Shown: positions 18,288 through 29,800, counted from the first letter of the stretch. The stretch is 64,000 bases of DNA from JAXMCK01 sp046349395 (GCA_046349395.1 JAXMCK010000010.1:62001-126000); one strand, 5' to 3'. Notes: generated by a model not told the origin, from the letters alone. Numbers and translations are program-made.

Positions 18288-19241
18288 TCAGTCACAGCGT
18301 TCGGGGAAGTTGGCACAAAACTCCCTAAATCTCATGTAGTCATCATTCTCTTCACTGTAAACGAACATGACGAGGTTCATCGCTCCCAGCTCTCGCAACG
18401 TCGGTGACCAGATTGCCTCCGGTGACAACGCCAATATTTTCAGGATGGCGTCGGGAGTGACATGATATTTGGATAATTCTTTTGTATACTCGACATCGCC
18501 CGACTCCGTGTCAGGGCGGAGCAGATCTTGCATCCACTCGGGGAAAACCGAATGCGCACGGTGAAGAACACTAGTGGAGTACGGCATCACGGCCGCCGCA
18601 GGTGAAGCGGCGAGCAGCAAGACACAGGCCGAGTTGCAGTAGTCCTCAACCGTGACAGCGAATCGCCGCGCATGAATCTTCTCGGCGATAGCGGCAGCGG
18701 CGCTCGTGAAGCCACCCTCGCTCTCGATGGCCAGTTCGTGGACACCGGGGTCGTCGAGGATGGCAAGGAGCCGTTCTGCCGATGCGGCGTGGATCGGTCC
18801 CGTGAACCGGACAACCTCTCCCTCTCGGACGATTTCGAAGGGCGCTCGACTTGTCGGATTGTCCACTTCTTTAATGACTGCGTACACGACAACCCCCGTG
18901 ATACTTACGATAAATGCCACCACCATGAGGTTAACGATGATGAAGAGTTGCGCGGCGATGCTCCAGAAGCGGCGGAGTCTCTGACGCCTAACTCTCCGCG
19001 CCGAACGCCAGAGACCGACAAGCTGCCAAACGACGAGGACGCCACCGAGCGCAAGACAAAAGAGCACGAACCAAGCGTATCGCTGCTCGTCAGGCAGAGC
19101 CAACTGCCATCCTATGAGACCATCGACGGCCAGCGAAAGCAGGACGGTATTGACCCAGAAGCTCCGCCAAAGCGGCTGCTCGCCGCGCCAATGCGAGCGG
19201 ACATAGGTCAAGACGAACGGCCGCTTCGTGCCCTCGACCAT
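18288..19241 (-). CDS. Membrane protein with ClpP-like periplasmic domain (COG3904-like), second paralogue
   Basis: A 317-residue relative of the gene at 17216. It has membrane segments near residues 28-45, 55-75 and 95-120, then a ClpP-like domain with IESEGGFTSAAAAIAEKIHARRF and VEDYCNSACVLLLAASPAA. Here the C-x-S-A-C motif with its Ser is intact. Near the end, LRELGAMNLVMFVYSEENDDYMRFREFCANFPERCD parallels the tail of the paralogue. Base composition is noticeably lower in G/C than its neighbours, with runs such as ATATTTTC, suggesting a different origin or relaxed codon choice. Function unknown. Confidence 0.7.
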   Translation of the reverse strand: MVEGTKRPFVLTYVRSHWRGEQPLWRSFWVNTVLLSLAVDGLIGWQLALPDEQRYAWFVLFCLALGGVLVVWQLVGLWRSARRVRRQRLRRFWSIAAQLFIIVNLMVVAFIVSITGVVVYAVIKEVDNPTSRAPFEIVREGEVVRFTGPIHAASAERLLAILDDPGVHELAIESEGGFTSAAAAIAEKIHARRFAVTVEDYCNSACVLLLAASPAAAVMPYSTSVLHRAHSVFPEWMQDLLRPDTESGDVEYTKELSKYHVTPDAILKILALSPEAIWSPTLRELGAMNLVMFVYSEENDDYMRFREFCANFPERCD

Positions 19242-19360
19242 GCGTTATGCTATCGCCACCAGGATCTGGCCGATCGAGGCGCGGTGCCGTCATGCTGACA
19301 AGAGGGATGACGGCGGGCGGCGACCTCTGTCAGGTTGGCCGCCCTTAGCCCGGAACCACG

Positions 19361-20104
19361 ATGTCCGATCCTCTCAGCCGCCTCATCGGCGGCTTCGAAA
19401 GCTTCAAGACCGACTTCATCCACGGCCGGCCCGACGAGTACCGGTCGTTGGTGGAGCGCGGGCAGCGGCCGGAGGCGCTGGTCGTCGCTTGCTCCGACAG
19501 CCGGGTCGATCCGGCGATCATGACCAAGGCCGACCCGGGCGATCTCTTCATCCTGCGCAACGTGGCGGCGATCGTGCCGCCCTACGAGAAGGGCCACCGG
19601 CCGAAGGGCAGCACGTCGGCATTAGAGTTCGGCGTGCGCGGCCTTGAGGTGAAGCACATCGTCGTCCTGGGGCACGGCCGCTGCGGCGGCATCCGCCTCC
19701 TCGCCCTCGACATGGGCCTCGGTGGGGTCGGCGAGGCCAGCGGACGGCGCTTCGAGTTCCTGCACGACTGGATGGGAACCATCGACGAGGCGGGCAGGGC
19801 GGTCGCCGGCGGCGACCTGCACCCCGAGATCGCGGGCCGGATCTTGGAGCAGGCGGGCGTGCTGACCTCGCTCAACAACCTGCTGACCTTTCCCTGGATC
19901 ACCGCCCGCGTCGCCCGCGGCCAACTCACGCTCCACGGCTGGTACTTCGACCTCGAGGCCGGCGAGTTGCTGGCGTACGACGCGCGGCAGCGCCGGTTCG
20001 TGCCGGCGCGGCAAGTACCGTTCTCGATCGACGCGGAGCTTCTGGACGACCGTCTGGCCCTGGATCCGCGCGAGTTCGTGGCCAAGGTCACGACCTCGTC
20101 ATGA
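19361..20104 (+). CDS. Beta-class carbonic anhydrase
   Basis: A 247-residue beta-carbonic anhydrase interconverting CO2 and bicarbonate. Zinc ligands are Cys44, His105 and Cys108 in ACSDSR and GHGRCGG; Asp46/Arg48 form the catalytic dyad. The ADPGDLFILRNVAAIVPPY segment is typical. The last codons overlap the ATG of the aminotransferase gene (ATGA). Coupling to an aminotransferase and a glutamine-synthetase-like ligase is uncommon and suggests bicarbonate is used or released by that pathway. Confidence 0.93.
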   Translation: MSDPLSRLIGGFESFKTDFIHGRPDEYRSLVERGQRPEALVVACSDSRVDPAIMTKADPGDLFILRNVAAIVPPYEKGHRPKGSTSALEFGVRGLEVKHIVVLGHGRCGGIRLLALDMGLGGVGEASGRRFEFLHDWMGTIDEAGRAVAGGDLHPEIAGRILEQAGVLTSLNNLLTFPWITARVARGQLTLHGWYFDLEAGELLAYDARQRRFVPARQVPFSIDAELLDDRLALDPREFVAKVTTSS

Positions 20105-21477
20105 CGTCCGTCGACCCGGGGTTGCTTGCCACCGCGGCAAAGCGCGTGCTCGATCTGGAGACGGGCCGCTTCATCGAGCGCCATCCGCTAAGTCGTCGAC
20201 GCAACGAGGAAGCGAGGGACGGCTTTCTCGACGGCGTCCCGCTGCACTGGATGCTCGACTGGCCTACCCCGTTCCCGCTCGTCGTGCAGGCGGCGGAGGG
20301 TGTGCGCCTGACCGACATCGACGGCCACGAGCTGATCGATTTCTGCCTTGGGGACACGGCGGCGATGTTCGGCCATTCGCCGAAGCCGGTGGCCGAAGCG
20401 ATCGCACGGCAGGCGTCTCGTGGGCTCAGCTTCATGCTGCCGACCGAGGATGCGGCGGTCGTCGGCGAGCTGCTCGCAGCACGGTTCGGCCTGCCGTCCT
20501 GGCAGGTGACGACCTCGGCCAGCGACGCCAACCGATTCGCCCTGCGCGTCGCGCGTGCCGTGACGGGGCGGCGACGAATCGTAGTCTTCGACGGCTGCTA
20601 TCACGGTGCCGTCGACGACACACTCGTCGATGTCGAGGACGGTGCGACCCTGGCCCGCCGTAGCCTCATGGGCCAAGTGGTCGATACCGGTGCGACGACG
20701 ACGGCCGTGCCCTTCAACGACCTCCCGGCCCTGGCCGAGGCCCTACAGGGAAAGGACGTCGCCTGTGTCATCGCCGAGCCGGTGATGACCAACTGCAGCA
20801 TGATCCTGCCGGACCCGGGCTTCCACGCCGCACTTCGCGAGCTGACCAGGGCCGCCGGGACCCTGCTCCTGATCGACGAGACGCACACGATCTCGACCGG
20901 CCCCGCCGGCTACACGGGCGGGCATGGACTCGAACCCGACATCATGGTGCTGGGCAAGCCCGTCGCCGGCGGATTGCCTGCCGCCGTGTGGGGGCTCTCC
21001 GCCGACGTGACGCGGCGCCTGCGCGAGGTGACGGAGGGCAGGGGCACCGGGCACTCCGGCATCGGCACGACGCTGGCCGGCAACGCCCTTCAGCTGGCGG
21101 CCCTGCGCGCCTGTCTGGAACAGGTGATGACGGCCGATACCTATGCCGTCATGGAGCGGCATGCCAGAGCGATCGAAGCCGGCTTGGCGCGCCAGATCGC
21201 GCAGCGGCGCCTGCCCTGGCACGTGGCCCGCGTGGGCGCCCGGCTGGAGCTCGTCTTCCGACCGGAGCCGCTGCGCAACGCTGCGGATGCGCGGGCGGCC
21301 TCGGTGCCGGACCTGGAGCGGGCGATCCATCTCGGCATGCTGAACCGTGGCTATCTGCTGACACCCTTCCACGACATGATCCTGGTCAGCCCGGCGACGA
21401 CCGCGGCGGATGTCGAGGGCTTCCTCGACGCGTTCGCCGACCTGCTCGATTCCCTGCTCGGACCAGCCGTGCGATGA
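20101..21477 (+). CDS. Class III PLP-dependent aminotransferase (glutamate-1-semialdehyde aminomutase-like)
   Basis: A 458-residue fold-type I aminotransferase. It shows FDGCYHGAVDDTLV near residue 161, the PLP-phosphate Asp in LLLIDETHTI near residue 260, and the PLP lysine Lys286 in VLGKPVAGGLPAAVWG. Family members include glutamate-1-semialdehyde aminomutase and omega-aminotransferases. It lies between carbonic anhydrase and a GlnA/PuuA-like ligase with ATGA overlaps on both sides. Given the pot genes upstream, a polyamine- or omega-amino-acid-directed reaction is plausible, but the substrate is not proven. Confidence 0.87.
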   Translation: MTSVDPGLLATAAKRVLDLETGRFIERHPLSRRRNEEARDGFLDGVPLHWMLDWPTPFPLVVQAAEGVRLTDIDGHELIDFCLGDTAAMFGHSPKPVAEAIARQASRGLSFMLPTEDAAVVGELLAARFGLPSWQVTTSASDANRFALRVARAVTGRRRIVVFDGCYHGAVDDTLVDVEDGATLARRSLMGQVVDTGATTTAVPFNDLPALAEALQGKDVACVIAEPVMTNCSMILPDPGFHAALRELTRAAGTLLLIDETHTISTGPAGYTGGHGLEPDIMVLGKPVAGGLPAAVWGLSADVTRRLREVTEGRGTGHSGIGTTLAGNALQLAALRACLEQVMTADTYAVMERHARAIEAGLARQIAQRRLPWHVARVGARLELVFRPEPLRNAADARAASVPDLERAIHLGMLNRGYLLTPFHDMILVSPATTAADVEGFLDAFADLLDSLLGPAVR

Positions 21478-22856
21478 TCGGTCCCCGTCCCGCGTCGGCG
21501 GCTCCCGTCGAGGAGGCCGAGGCGTTCCTTTCGGCGCACCCCGAAATCCAGGCCGTCGACATCGTCCTGACCGACCTCAATGGGATCGGTCGCGGCAAGA
21601 TCATCAGGCGGCGCGAGCTGCTGGGGGTCTACCGAGATGGCCGGCATCTGCCGGGCTCGATCCTGGGCCTCGACATCACGGGCAAGGACATCGATGCGAC
21701 GGGGCTCGTCTGGGCGGACGGCGATGCCGATCGCAAAGCGTGGCCGGTGCCCGGCACGCTCGTCCCGATGCCCTGGACCGATCCGCCGCGGGCACAGGTC
21801 CTTCTGAGCCTGCACGAGCTGGACGGCTCGCCGATGCCGGTCGACCCGCGGCGCGCTCTGGCCCGCCAGGTCGAAGAATTCGCCAGGTCCGGCCTAACTC
21901 CAGTCATGGCGTTCGAACTCGAGTTCTACCTGCTCGACCGCGATTTAGATCCCGAGGGCCGGCCACAGCCCGGGCGGCTGCCGCTGACGGGCCTGCGACC
22001 TGCGACGCATCAGGTCTACCGCCTGGACGAGTTGGATGGGCTGGAGCCGCTGGCGCGCGCGGTCTATGGCGCCGCCGAAGCGCAGGGCCTGCCGCTCGAG
22101 ACAATGATCTCGGAGTACGCGCCGGGTCAGTACGAGCTGACCCTGCACCATCGGGCCGATCCGCTGCGCGCTGCCGACGATCTCGTGATGCTGAAGCGGC
22201 TGCTGCGGGGCGTGGCGTCACGTCATGGTCTGCGCGCCTGCTTCATGGCGAAGCCGTTCGCCGATCTCGCCGGCTCGGGCATGCACCTGCACACGAGCCT
22301 CGCCGACCGCGAGGGGCGCAACCTGTTCGCCGACACGCGGCCGGGCACGCTCGATCCACGGCTGCGCCACGCCATCGCCGGACTCTTGGAGAGGATGAGC
22401 GAGTCGATGCTCGTCTTCGCCCCGCATCTGAACTCGTGGCGACGTTTCGCGGCCCATTCATACGCGCCAGTGACGCCCAACTGGGGGCTCAACAACCGCA
22501 GCGTGGCCGTCCGTGTACCGGCGGGCGACAGCGCCTCGCGTCGGCTGGAGCACCGGGTCGCGGGCGTGGATGCGAACCCCTATCTCTGCGCCGCCGTGGT
22601 CTTGGCCGGCATGCGCGCCGGCCTCGCCGCCGGCCACGAGCCCCCGGCCGAGGTGACGGCCTACCCGGAGCCGACAGACGAGCTGTCCCCTGACTGGCGC
22701 AGTGCCATCATGGCGGCGGCGGGATCGGACTTCCTGCGCGACGCTCTCGGCCGGCGCCTGTGGGAGGTGTTCCTCGCCGTGAAGCGCGACGAGTATGCGC
22801 GCTTTGCGCAGCGGATCACGGCCGAGGAGTATGCCTGCTACCTCGACACGGTCTGA
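21474..22856 (+). CDS. Glutamine-synthetase-family ligase (glutamate-putrescine ligase-like)
   Basis: A 460-residue GS-fold protein of the PuuA/GlnT-like subgroup. It has TDLNGIGRGKIIRRREL near residue 35, the first metal-site segment AFELEFYLLD near residue 144, ISEYAPGQYELTLHHRADPL near residue 215, and the ATP/ammonia loop AKPFADLAGSGMHLHTSL near residue 260. The segment SPDWRSAI and the C-terminal YARFAQRITAEEYACYL are typical of gamma-glutamyl-polyamine synthetases. ATG overlaps the aminotransferase stop. Gamma-glutamylation of an amine is the likely reaction. Confidence 0.85.
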   Translation: MIGPRPASAAPVEEAEAFLSAHPEIQAVDIVLTDLNGIGRGKIIRRRELLGVYRDGRHLPGSILGLDITGKDIDATGLVWADGDADRKAWPVPGTLVPMPWTDPPRAQVLLSLHELDGSPMPVDPRRALARQVEEFARSGLTPVMAFELEFYLLDRDLDPEGRPQPGRLPLTGLRPATHQVYRLDELDGLEPLARAVYGAAEAQGLPLETMISEYAPGQYELTLHHRADPLRAADDLVMLKRLLRGVASRHGLRACFMAKPFADLAGSGMHLHTSLADREGRNLFADTRPGTLDPRLRHAIAGLLERMSESMLVFAPHLNSWRRFAAHSYAPVTPNWGLNNRSVAVRVPAGDSASRRLEHRVAGVDANPYLCAAVVLAGMRAGLAAGHEPPAEVTAYPEPTDELSPDWRSAIMAAAGSDFLRDALGRRLWEVFLAVKRDEYARFAQRITAEEYACYLDTV

Positions 22857-22858
22857 GG

Positions 22859-23545
22859 TCAACCGGGGTAGATGTAGCCGGCCCCGCGCAGGGTCTTGAT
22901 CAGCTCCGGCTTCTCCGGGTCGCGCTCGAGCTTGCGACGCAGGCGCGTGATCCGGTTGTCGATGCTGCGGTCGAAGGCATCGTCGCCGCGGGGCGGGGCG
23001 AGCTTCAGAAGCTCCTCGCGGCCGAGTGCCCGCCCGGGCCGCGAAGCGAAGGCGGCGACGAGATCGAGTTCCATCGGCGCCAGCGCCACCTCCGCACCGT
23101 CGGCCCCGAGCAGGCGGAAGCGCTTCGTGTCGAAGCGGAAGGGACCGAACGGGACGATCCCCGGTGCCAGCGGCTCGCCCCGGGGGCGGCGCCGACGCAG
23201 CACCGCTTCGATGCGCGCCTTCAGCTCCTTCAGGTCGAACGGCTTGGTGACATAGTCGTCGGCCCCGACCTCCAGCCCAACGACCCGGTCGATGACCGTG
23301 TCCGCACCGGTCAGCATGACGATGCCGCAGCCATAGCGCTCGCGGAGATGGCGGGCGACCTGGAAACCGCTCTCGCCCGGAAGGCCGACGTCGAGCAGGA
23401 CGAGGTCGGGCACGGCTTCGCCGATCTGCCGTCGCAGATCCTGACCGTCCGACGCCATGCGAACCTCGTGGCCGGCCAGGGAGAGATAGTCCCCCACGAG
23501 CTGCCGGATGTCCGGCTCGTCGTCGACCACGATGAGATCAGCCAC
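22859..23545 (-). CDS. OmpR/PhoB-type response regulator
   Basis: A 228-residue two-domain regulator. The receiver has acidic pair D8/D9, phospho-acceptor Asp52 in LVLLDVGLPG, and Lys in DYVTKPFDLKEL. The C-terminal winged helix contains RALGREELLKLAPPRGDDAFDRSIDNRITRLRRKLE. GTG start chosen because the receiver begins VADLIVVDDEPD and GAGG lies upstream; the open frame continues further but without family similarity. It is divergent from the giant hybrid kinase and probably one of its partners. Confidence 0.9.
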   Translation of the reverse strand: MADLIVVDDEPDIRQLVGDYLSLAGHEVRMASDGQDLRRQIGEAVPDLVLLDVGLPGESGFQVARHLRERYGCGIVMLTGADTVIDRVVGLEVGADDYVTKPFDLKELKARIEAVLRRRRPRGEPLAPGIVPFGPFRFDTKRFRLLGADGAEVALAPMELDLVAAFASRPGRALGREELLKLAPPRGDDAFDRSIDNRITRLRRKLERDPEKPELIKTLRGAGYIYPG

Positions 23546-23892
23546 GCCCTCAGCACCACTGCCGCGCCACTGTTGAAACAGTCCTGTAGCTTGAACGGCG
23601 TCGAGGCGAAACACCCGGGACACAGGATGCGCGCCTTGCCGGTCGGAGCGATCCGGCGGCCACGAACCGAGCCCTCGGGCTCCATGACACGATTGAAACA
23701 ATGCTCAGCCTCGAACGACATGCGGCTGTTACAGGCGTGTGCCCAGTCTCGTCGCGAGGCGACGGCGTCCTCGCCAGGAACGTCGCCGCGCTGACCCTTG
23801 ACGACGGTTACCTGACGATGAGCATCGCGGGTCTGGCCAGAGCGAGTCCTGCGGCGATCGCCGACGGGCTGCCGGCCGCGGAGACGCAGGCG
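23546..23892. promoter_or_regulatory. Divergent regulatory region with three short palindromes
   Basis: The gap between the response regulator start and the preferred kinase start holds ACTGTT-GA-AACAGT (23569-23582, perfect 6-2-6), ATTG-AAA-CAAT (23692-23702) and CTGT-T-ACAG (23726-23734). They share a TGTT/AACA theme and could bind a dimeric regulator such as the OmpR-type protein encoded on the left. An open frame upstream of the kinase covers part of this stretch (ATGs at 23701 and 23818). No convincing -35/-10 pair is visible. Confidence 0.4.
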
Positions 23893-26800
23893 ATGATCGT
23901 CAAGGAAGGGCGCAGCCTCGGGCGCCGCTACGCGCTGCTGACCGCCTGCACCGGGCTGCCGCTTTTGCTCCTCGTGCTGGCGCTGGCGGTGTTCCACTAC
24001 GCCTCGCTGCGCGACGCCGAACTCCGCTCGTTCGCCCGGCTGGCCGCCGACCGTGCAGCCGTCCTGGCCCTGGTCCCCGAGCGTGCCGGCGAGATCATGG
24101 CGCTGCCGGTGCCTGTGGGCGCTCTCCAGCTGGCGTCGGCGGCGCGACCGACGGACGGGTTCGAAGCCGCCAAGGACGGGCGAGAGTTCGTCGTGCCCGT
24201 GCCGGGATCCGACAGGACCTTGCGGTTCACCGTCGCCGAGACCGAGTTGCGGGGGCTAGTGCTACCGCAGATCCGGACCTACGCGGCCATCCTGGCCGTG
24301 CTCGCCATAGCCTTCGTCCTGGCCCAACTGCTACTGCAGCGGAATTTCGTTCGACCGGCCCTCTTCTTGGTTCGGCATATCCGCGAGTCCAGCAGCGGTG
24401 TCAGCTGGAATCCGCCGGCGATGCCGTCGATCTGGCGACCCTGGCTCGATGCGGTCACCGATGCGTTCGCGGGCTTACGGACCTACGAGGCACGGCTTCG
24501 GGCGGCGGCCGATGCCATTCCGGCCGGGCTCGCCATCTTCGATGCCGGCGACCGTCTTGTCTTTCACAACCGCGCCTATCCCGAGCATCTGAGCCCGCCG
24601 CTGCGGGACTCGCTCCAGATCGGCAAGCACTGGCGCGAGTGGCAGAAAGAGGCTTCGGAGTTGGGGCCGGTGCTCCATCCAGGCACCGGCATAGGCGTCG
24701 CGCTCGCCGAAAACGAATCGGCATCGGATGTCGAGTACCGCCTCGCCGACGGGCGCTGGATGCGGACGCGCGAGGCCGCCATGGCGGGCGGCGGACGGGT
24801 GCAGCTCGTCACCGACATCACCGACCGGCGCCTGCAGGACGACGAGCGGCGCCTCCTGGCGACGGCGCTGGAGCAGTCCGGCGACTCGGTGGAGATCGCC
24901 GGCGCCGATTTCCGCCTGACCTTCGTGAACGCCGCCTTCACCAACCTCACCGGCTACGCGCCCGAGGAGGCGCTGGGAAAGCAGCCTTCGGAACTGCTGC
25001 GCAGCAGCTATCACGACGATGCGTTCTTCGCCGGCATCCGCCAGACGATCACGACCGGCCGGGGGTGGAGCGGACGCATCGTCAGCCGGCACAAGGACGG
25101 CCACCTGCTGCACCAGGACGCCACCATCTCGCCGCTCCGCGACGAGGCGGGGCAGATTTCCCACTACATTGCGGTGAAGCGCGACGTCTCCGCCCAGATC
25201 CAGGCCGAGGCGGCCCTGCGCGCCAGCGAGGCCCGCTTCCATGCCGCCGCCGAGAGCATCCCGGACGGGTTGGCGATCTTCGATGCCGAGGATCGCTTCG
25301 TCTACTGGAACAGCCGCTATCCGGCGCATCTCTCCGAGAGCGTGCGGGCCGTGCTGCGCCCCGGCATCCGCTTCGAGGACTGGATCAGGGCCGGGATCGA
25401 GATCGGCCCGGTCTACCATCCCGACATGGGCGAGGATTTCCCCAAGCGCCGCTTCGCGGTGCGCGGGACCGAACGGAGCGAGCACGAGCAGCGCATCATC
25501 GACGGCCGCTGGCTGCGTCTCCGCGAGAGCCGGATGCCGGACGGCGGTCGTGTGCTCCTGACCACAGACATCACTGCCCATCGTCAGCAGCAGCAAGCGC
25601 TGGCCGATCAGAAAGCGCAGCTAGAGGCGGTGCTCAGCAGCATCGCCGAGGGTGTCAACATCGTGGCACCCGACGGTACGGTTGTGCTCGTCAACGAGGG
25701 CTTCCTCCGGCTGTACGACTTCCCGGCGGAGATGCGCACCGAGGGCCGGGCACTTGCCGACTTCGTCCGCGACCGGATCACCCGCGGCGAGCTTCGCCCC
25801 GACGAGGACGAGACGGACGACATCGACGACATGGTGGTCCGCCGGGTCGAGGCGTTCCTCGCCCAGCAGTCGATGCGCTTCGAGGAACAGCTCTCCGACG
25901 GCCGCACGATCCTCGTCCAACGCCAGCGCATGGACGACGGGTCGATCGTATCGACCTACATGGACATCACCGAGCTGAAGCAGCGCCAGCAGGAGAACGC
26001 GCTGCTCGCCATGGCTGTCGAGCAGGTCGGCGATCCGGTCGAGATCACCGACGCGCTCGGGCGGTTCACCTATGTGAATGCGGCCTTCACCCGGCTCACC
26101 GGCTACGAGGCGGAGGAGGCCCTCGGCCGGCAGCCCCAGGACCTGCTGAGCAGCGGGGAGCACGATCCGTCGTTCTTCCTGGCGATCGCCGCCCACATCG
26201 CCCGGGGCCAGACCTGGCAGGGGCGGATCATCAACCGGACCAAGGACGGCCGCCTCCTGACGCAGGAGACGACCATCTCGCCGCTGAAGGATGAGGATGG
26301 GCTCATCACCCACTTCGTCGCGGTGAAGCACGACGTCACCGAGCGCGAGCGTGCCGAGGCGGAGCTGCGGGAAAGCGAGGGTCGCTACCGTGCGCTGGTC
26401 GAGACCCAGACCGAGTTCGTGGCGCGGGCCACACCGGACGGGCGGCTGACCTTCGCCAATGAGGCCTATTGCCGGCACATGGGCCGGTCCCGCGAGCAGT
26501 TGCTGGGTCTTGACTATGACGACTTCGCCGCGATCCTGCCCGAGGACAACGACCTTCATCAGGCGCTGCTGAACTCGATCTCGCCGGAAGAGCCCACGAT
26601 CACGAGCGAGATCAGGGTTCACCTTCCCCATCTCGGGCTGCGCTGGGAGAGCTGGACGATCCAGGGGGTGTTCGACGCCGACGGGCGACTGCTCGAGCGT
26701 CAGGCTGTCGGCACGGACATCACCGAACGCAAGCGGGCCGAGATCGCCTTGCGCGACAGCGAAGAACGCTACCGCGCCGTCGTGGAGGCGCAGAGCGAGT

Positions 26801-29800
26801 TCGTGCTTCAACAGAGCGTCTCGGGCCGAATTCTGCTCGTCAACGATGCGTACTGTCGGTATCTCGGCCTGTCGCGAGATCAGGTGCTGGCCGCCGACTG
26901 GAACGACTTCGACCTGCTGCCGGCCGACGAGCTCGCCCGCTATGAGGCTCATCTCGACGCTTTGACGCCCGGATCGTCCGTGGCGTCGATCGAGATCCGC
27001 TCGCGCCTCCCCTCGGGCGAAGAGCGCTGGGAGCAGTGGACGGACCGCGGAATCTTCGACGAGTCGGGCAAGCTCGTCGAGATCACCTCGGTCGGACGCG
27101 ATGTGACCGACCTGCACCGGGCAGTCGACGAGCTTCGGGCGAGCGAAGCCCGCTACCGTGCGGTCGTGGAGGGCCAGAGCGAGTTCATCCTGCGGGTTCG
27201 GGCGGACGGGACGCTGTCGTTCGTGAACGATGCTTATTGCCGGTACCGCGGCGTGTCGCGCGATGCGATGCTCGCCGGCTACAACGACGTCGAGCACTAC
27301 CGGCCCTCAGAGCAGGCCCGGATTCGGTCGGCCTGGGCCTCGATCTCCCTGTTCACGCCCACCGCCACCTACGAGCTGACTCACGAAGGGCCCGACGGCG
27401 GGCTGCGCTACGAGGAGTGGACCGACACCGGCATCTTCGACGCCAATGGCTGTGTGGTCGAATACCAGGCGGTCGGCCGGGACATCACGGCGCGCAAGCA
27501 GGTCGAGCTGGCGCTGAAGGAGAGCGAGGAGCGGTTCCGGGCCGTGGTCGAGGACCAGGTCGACTGCATCACGCGCTACGACACCGATTTCCGCCTCACC
27601 TTCGCCAACCCCGCCCAGGCACGTCTGTCGGGCAAGGCACCCTGGGAACTGGTTGGGCAAGATCTCTTCGATGAGGTCCCGGCCCATGTCAGAGACGAGC
27701 TGCGCGAGCGACTCCTTCAGCTCACGCCGGACGACCCGGCCTTCCACGGTGAGAACGAGCGTGTCCTGCCGAACGGCGAGCTGCGCTGGTTCCAGTGGAT
27801 CGACCGAGCGCTGTTCGACAGCGAGGGTCGTCTCACCGGCTATCAGGCGGTGGGGCGCGACATCACCGAACAGAAGCGGGCCGAGGATGCGCTGAAGGAG
27901 AGCGAGGAACGGTTCCGCGCCATCGCCGAATCCGTACCCGTGACTCTCTCCATCGCGAGCGGCGATCTCTCTCGCATGCTCTATGTGAACGAGCGGGCCT
28001 TCGCGACCTTCGGCATACCTTCCGGCTCGGAGCGCAACGGTATCCTCAGCGTCTGGGTCGATCCGGCCGATCGGCTGGCGCTCACCGAGGAGGTCATGCG
28101 CGCGGGCTTCGTCGATGCCCGCGAGGTCCAATTGCGTCGCCGCGACGGCACACTGTTCTGGGGCCTCGTGTCGGCAAGGCGCATGAACTACGGCGGCGAG
28201 ACGGCGGTCGTCACGACCTCGATCGACATCACCGAGCGGCGGCGGACCGAAGAGGCTCTGCGGCACAGCGAGGCGCGCCTTGCGGCCTTCATGGAACACG
28301 CACCGGTCGGCGTGCACATCAAGGATCCCACGGGCCGCTACCTCCTGGCCAACCCCGAGATGGAGCGGATCTTCGGCCGGCCCATTCCCGAGGTCATCGG
28401 GCACACCCACTGGGAAATGTTCGACGCCGTCGAGGCGGCGATGATCGAGCGGCGCCATCGAAAAGTCGTCGAAACCGGCCAGGTGGTCGTCGCCGAGGAG
28501 CACCAGCCGAGCATCGATCCCTACACCTGGAGCATGGTGATCAGCTTCCCGATCCGCGGCCGCGACGGGGAGGTCATCAATGTCGGCACCTTCGCCCTCG
28601 ACGTCACTGCCCAGAAGCGGGCGGAGATGGCGCTGAAAGAGAGCGAGGCGCGGCTGGCGGCCTTCATGCAGAACGCCCCGGTCGGCATGTACGTGAAGGA
28701 TCTCGGCGGTCGCTACCTGATGGCCAACCCCGAGATGGGGCGTGTCTTCGACGTGGACTCCGTCGGGTCCATGATCGGGCGCTCGCCCGAAGAAATCTTC
28801 GAGCTCGAGGTGGCGACGCTGATCCGCGACTACGACCGGACCGTCGTCGAGGGCGGGGTGCCGACGGTGGTCGAGGAATATCTGGAAGGACGGCCCAACT
28901 ACACCTGGACCATGGTCATCCGTTTCCCGATCCGCGACGAGGACGGCAACATCGTCCAGATCGGCGGCTTCGACGTCGACATCACGGCCCAGAAGCGGGC
29001 CGAGCAGGAGCTCAAGGCGAGCGAGCAGCGGTTCAAGGCGATCGCGCAGGGCGTGCCGGTGCCGATCAGCGTCGTCAGCCTCGAGGACGACAGTCTCGTC
29101 TTCGCCAACGACGCCTACAATCAGACGTTCATGGTCGACTCGGTCCGGAACGCGACCATGCACCGGGGTGCGTTGTGGCAGAACCCCGAAGAGCGGGTTC
29201 GGCTCTTCGATCGCGTTCGCACCGAGGGGGTCGTGCCGCCGACGGAATTCATGTTCCGCCGCACCGATGGCAGCTTCTTCCCGGGCTCGCTGACGACACG
29301 ACGCTTCATCTATGACGGCCAGCCGGCCGCCCTCATCAGCGTGCTCGACCTCTCCGCGCAGAAGGCGGCCGAGGCCGAGATCGAGCGTCAGCGCGAGGCC
29401 CTGCACCAGAGCGAGAAGCTGACGGCGCTGGGCGGACTGTTGGCCGGCGTCGCCCATGAGCTGAACAATCCGCTCTCGGTCGTCGTCGGCTACTCCAGCA
29501 TGCTACAGGACTTGGCACCCGATCAGGCGACCCGCACACGGGCCGAGAAGGTTCACGCCGCGGCCGAGCGCTGCGCCCGCATCGTGAAGACCTTCCTCGC
29601 CATGGCCCGCCAGAAGCCGCCCGAGTTCGGCCCGGTGGACCTCAACAAGGTGATCGAGGGTGCGCTAGATCTCGCCGCCTACGGCCTGCGCACGAGCGAT
29701 GTCGAGGTCGTGCGCGAGTTGGATGCGTCGCTGCCGGAGATCTGGGGCGACGGGGACCAACTCCATCAGGTTGTGACCAACCTCATCGTCAATGCGCAAC

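Noticed and set aside
23546..23701. Upstream extension of the 22859 response regulator to 23701
   Set aside because: The receiver domain begins at the GTG at 23545 with a ribosome site; the extra residues have no family similarity.
27307..29457. 716-codon minus-strand open frame inside the hybrid kinase
   Set aside because: Mirrors the repeated PAS coding sequence on the other strand; periodic composition comes from the PAS repeats and there is no recognisable domain or ribosome site.
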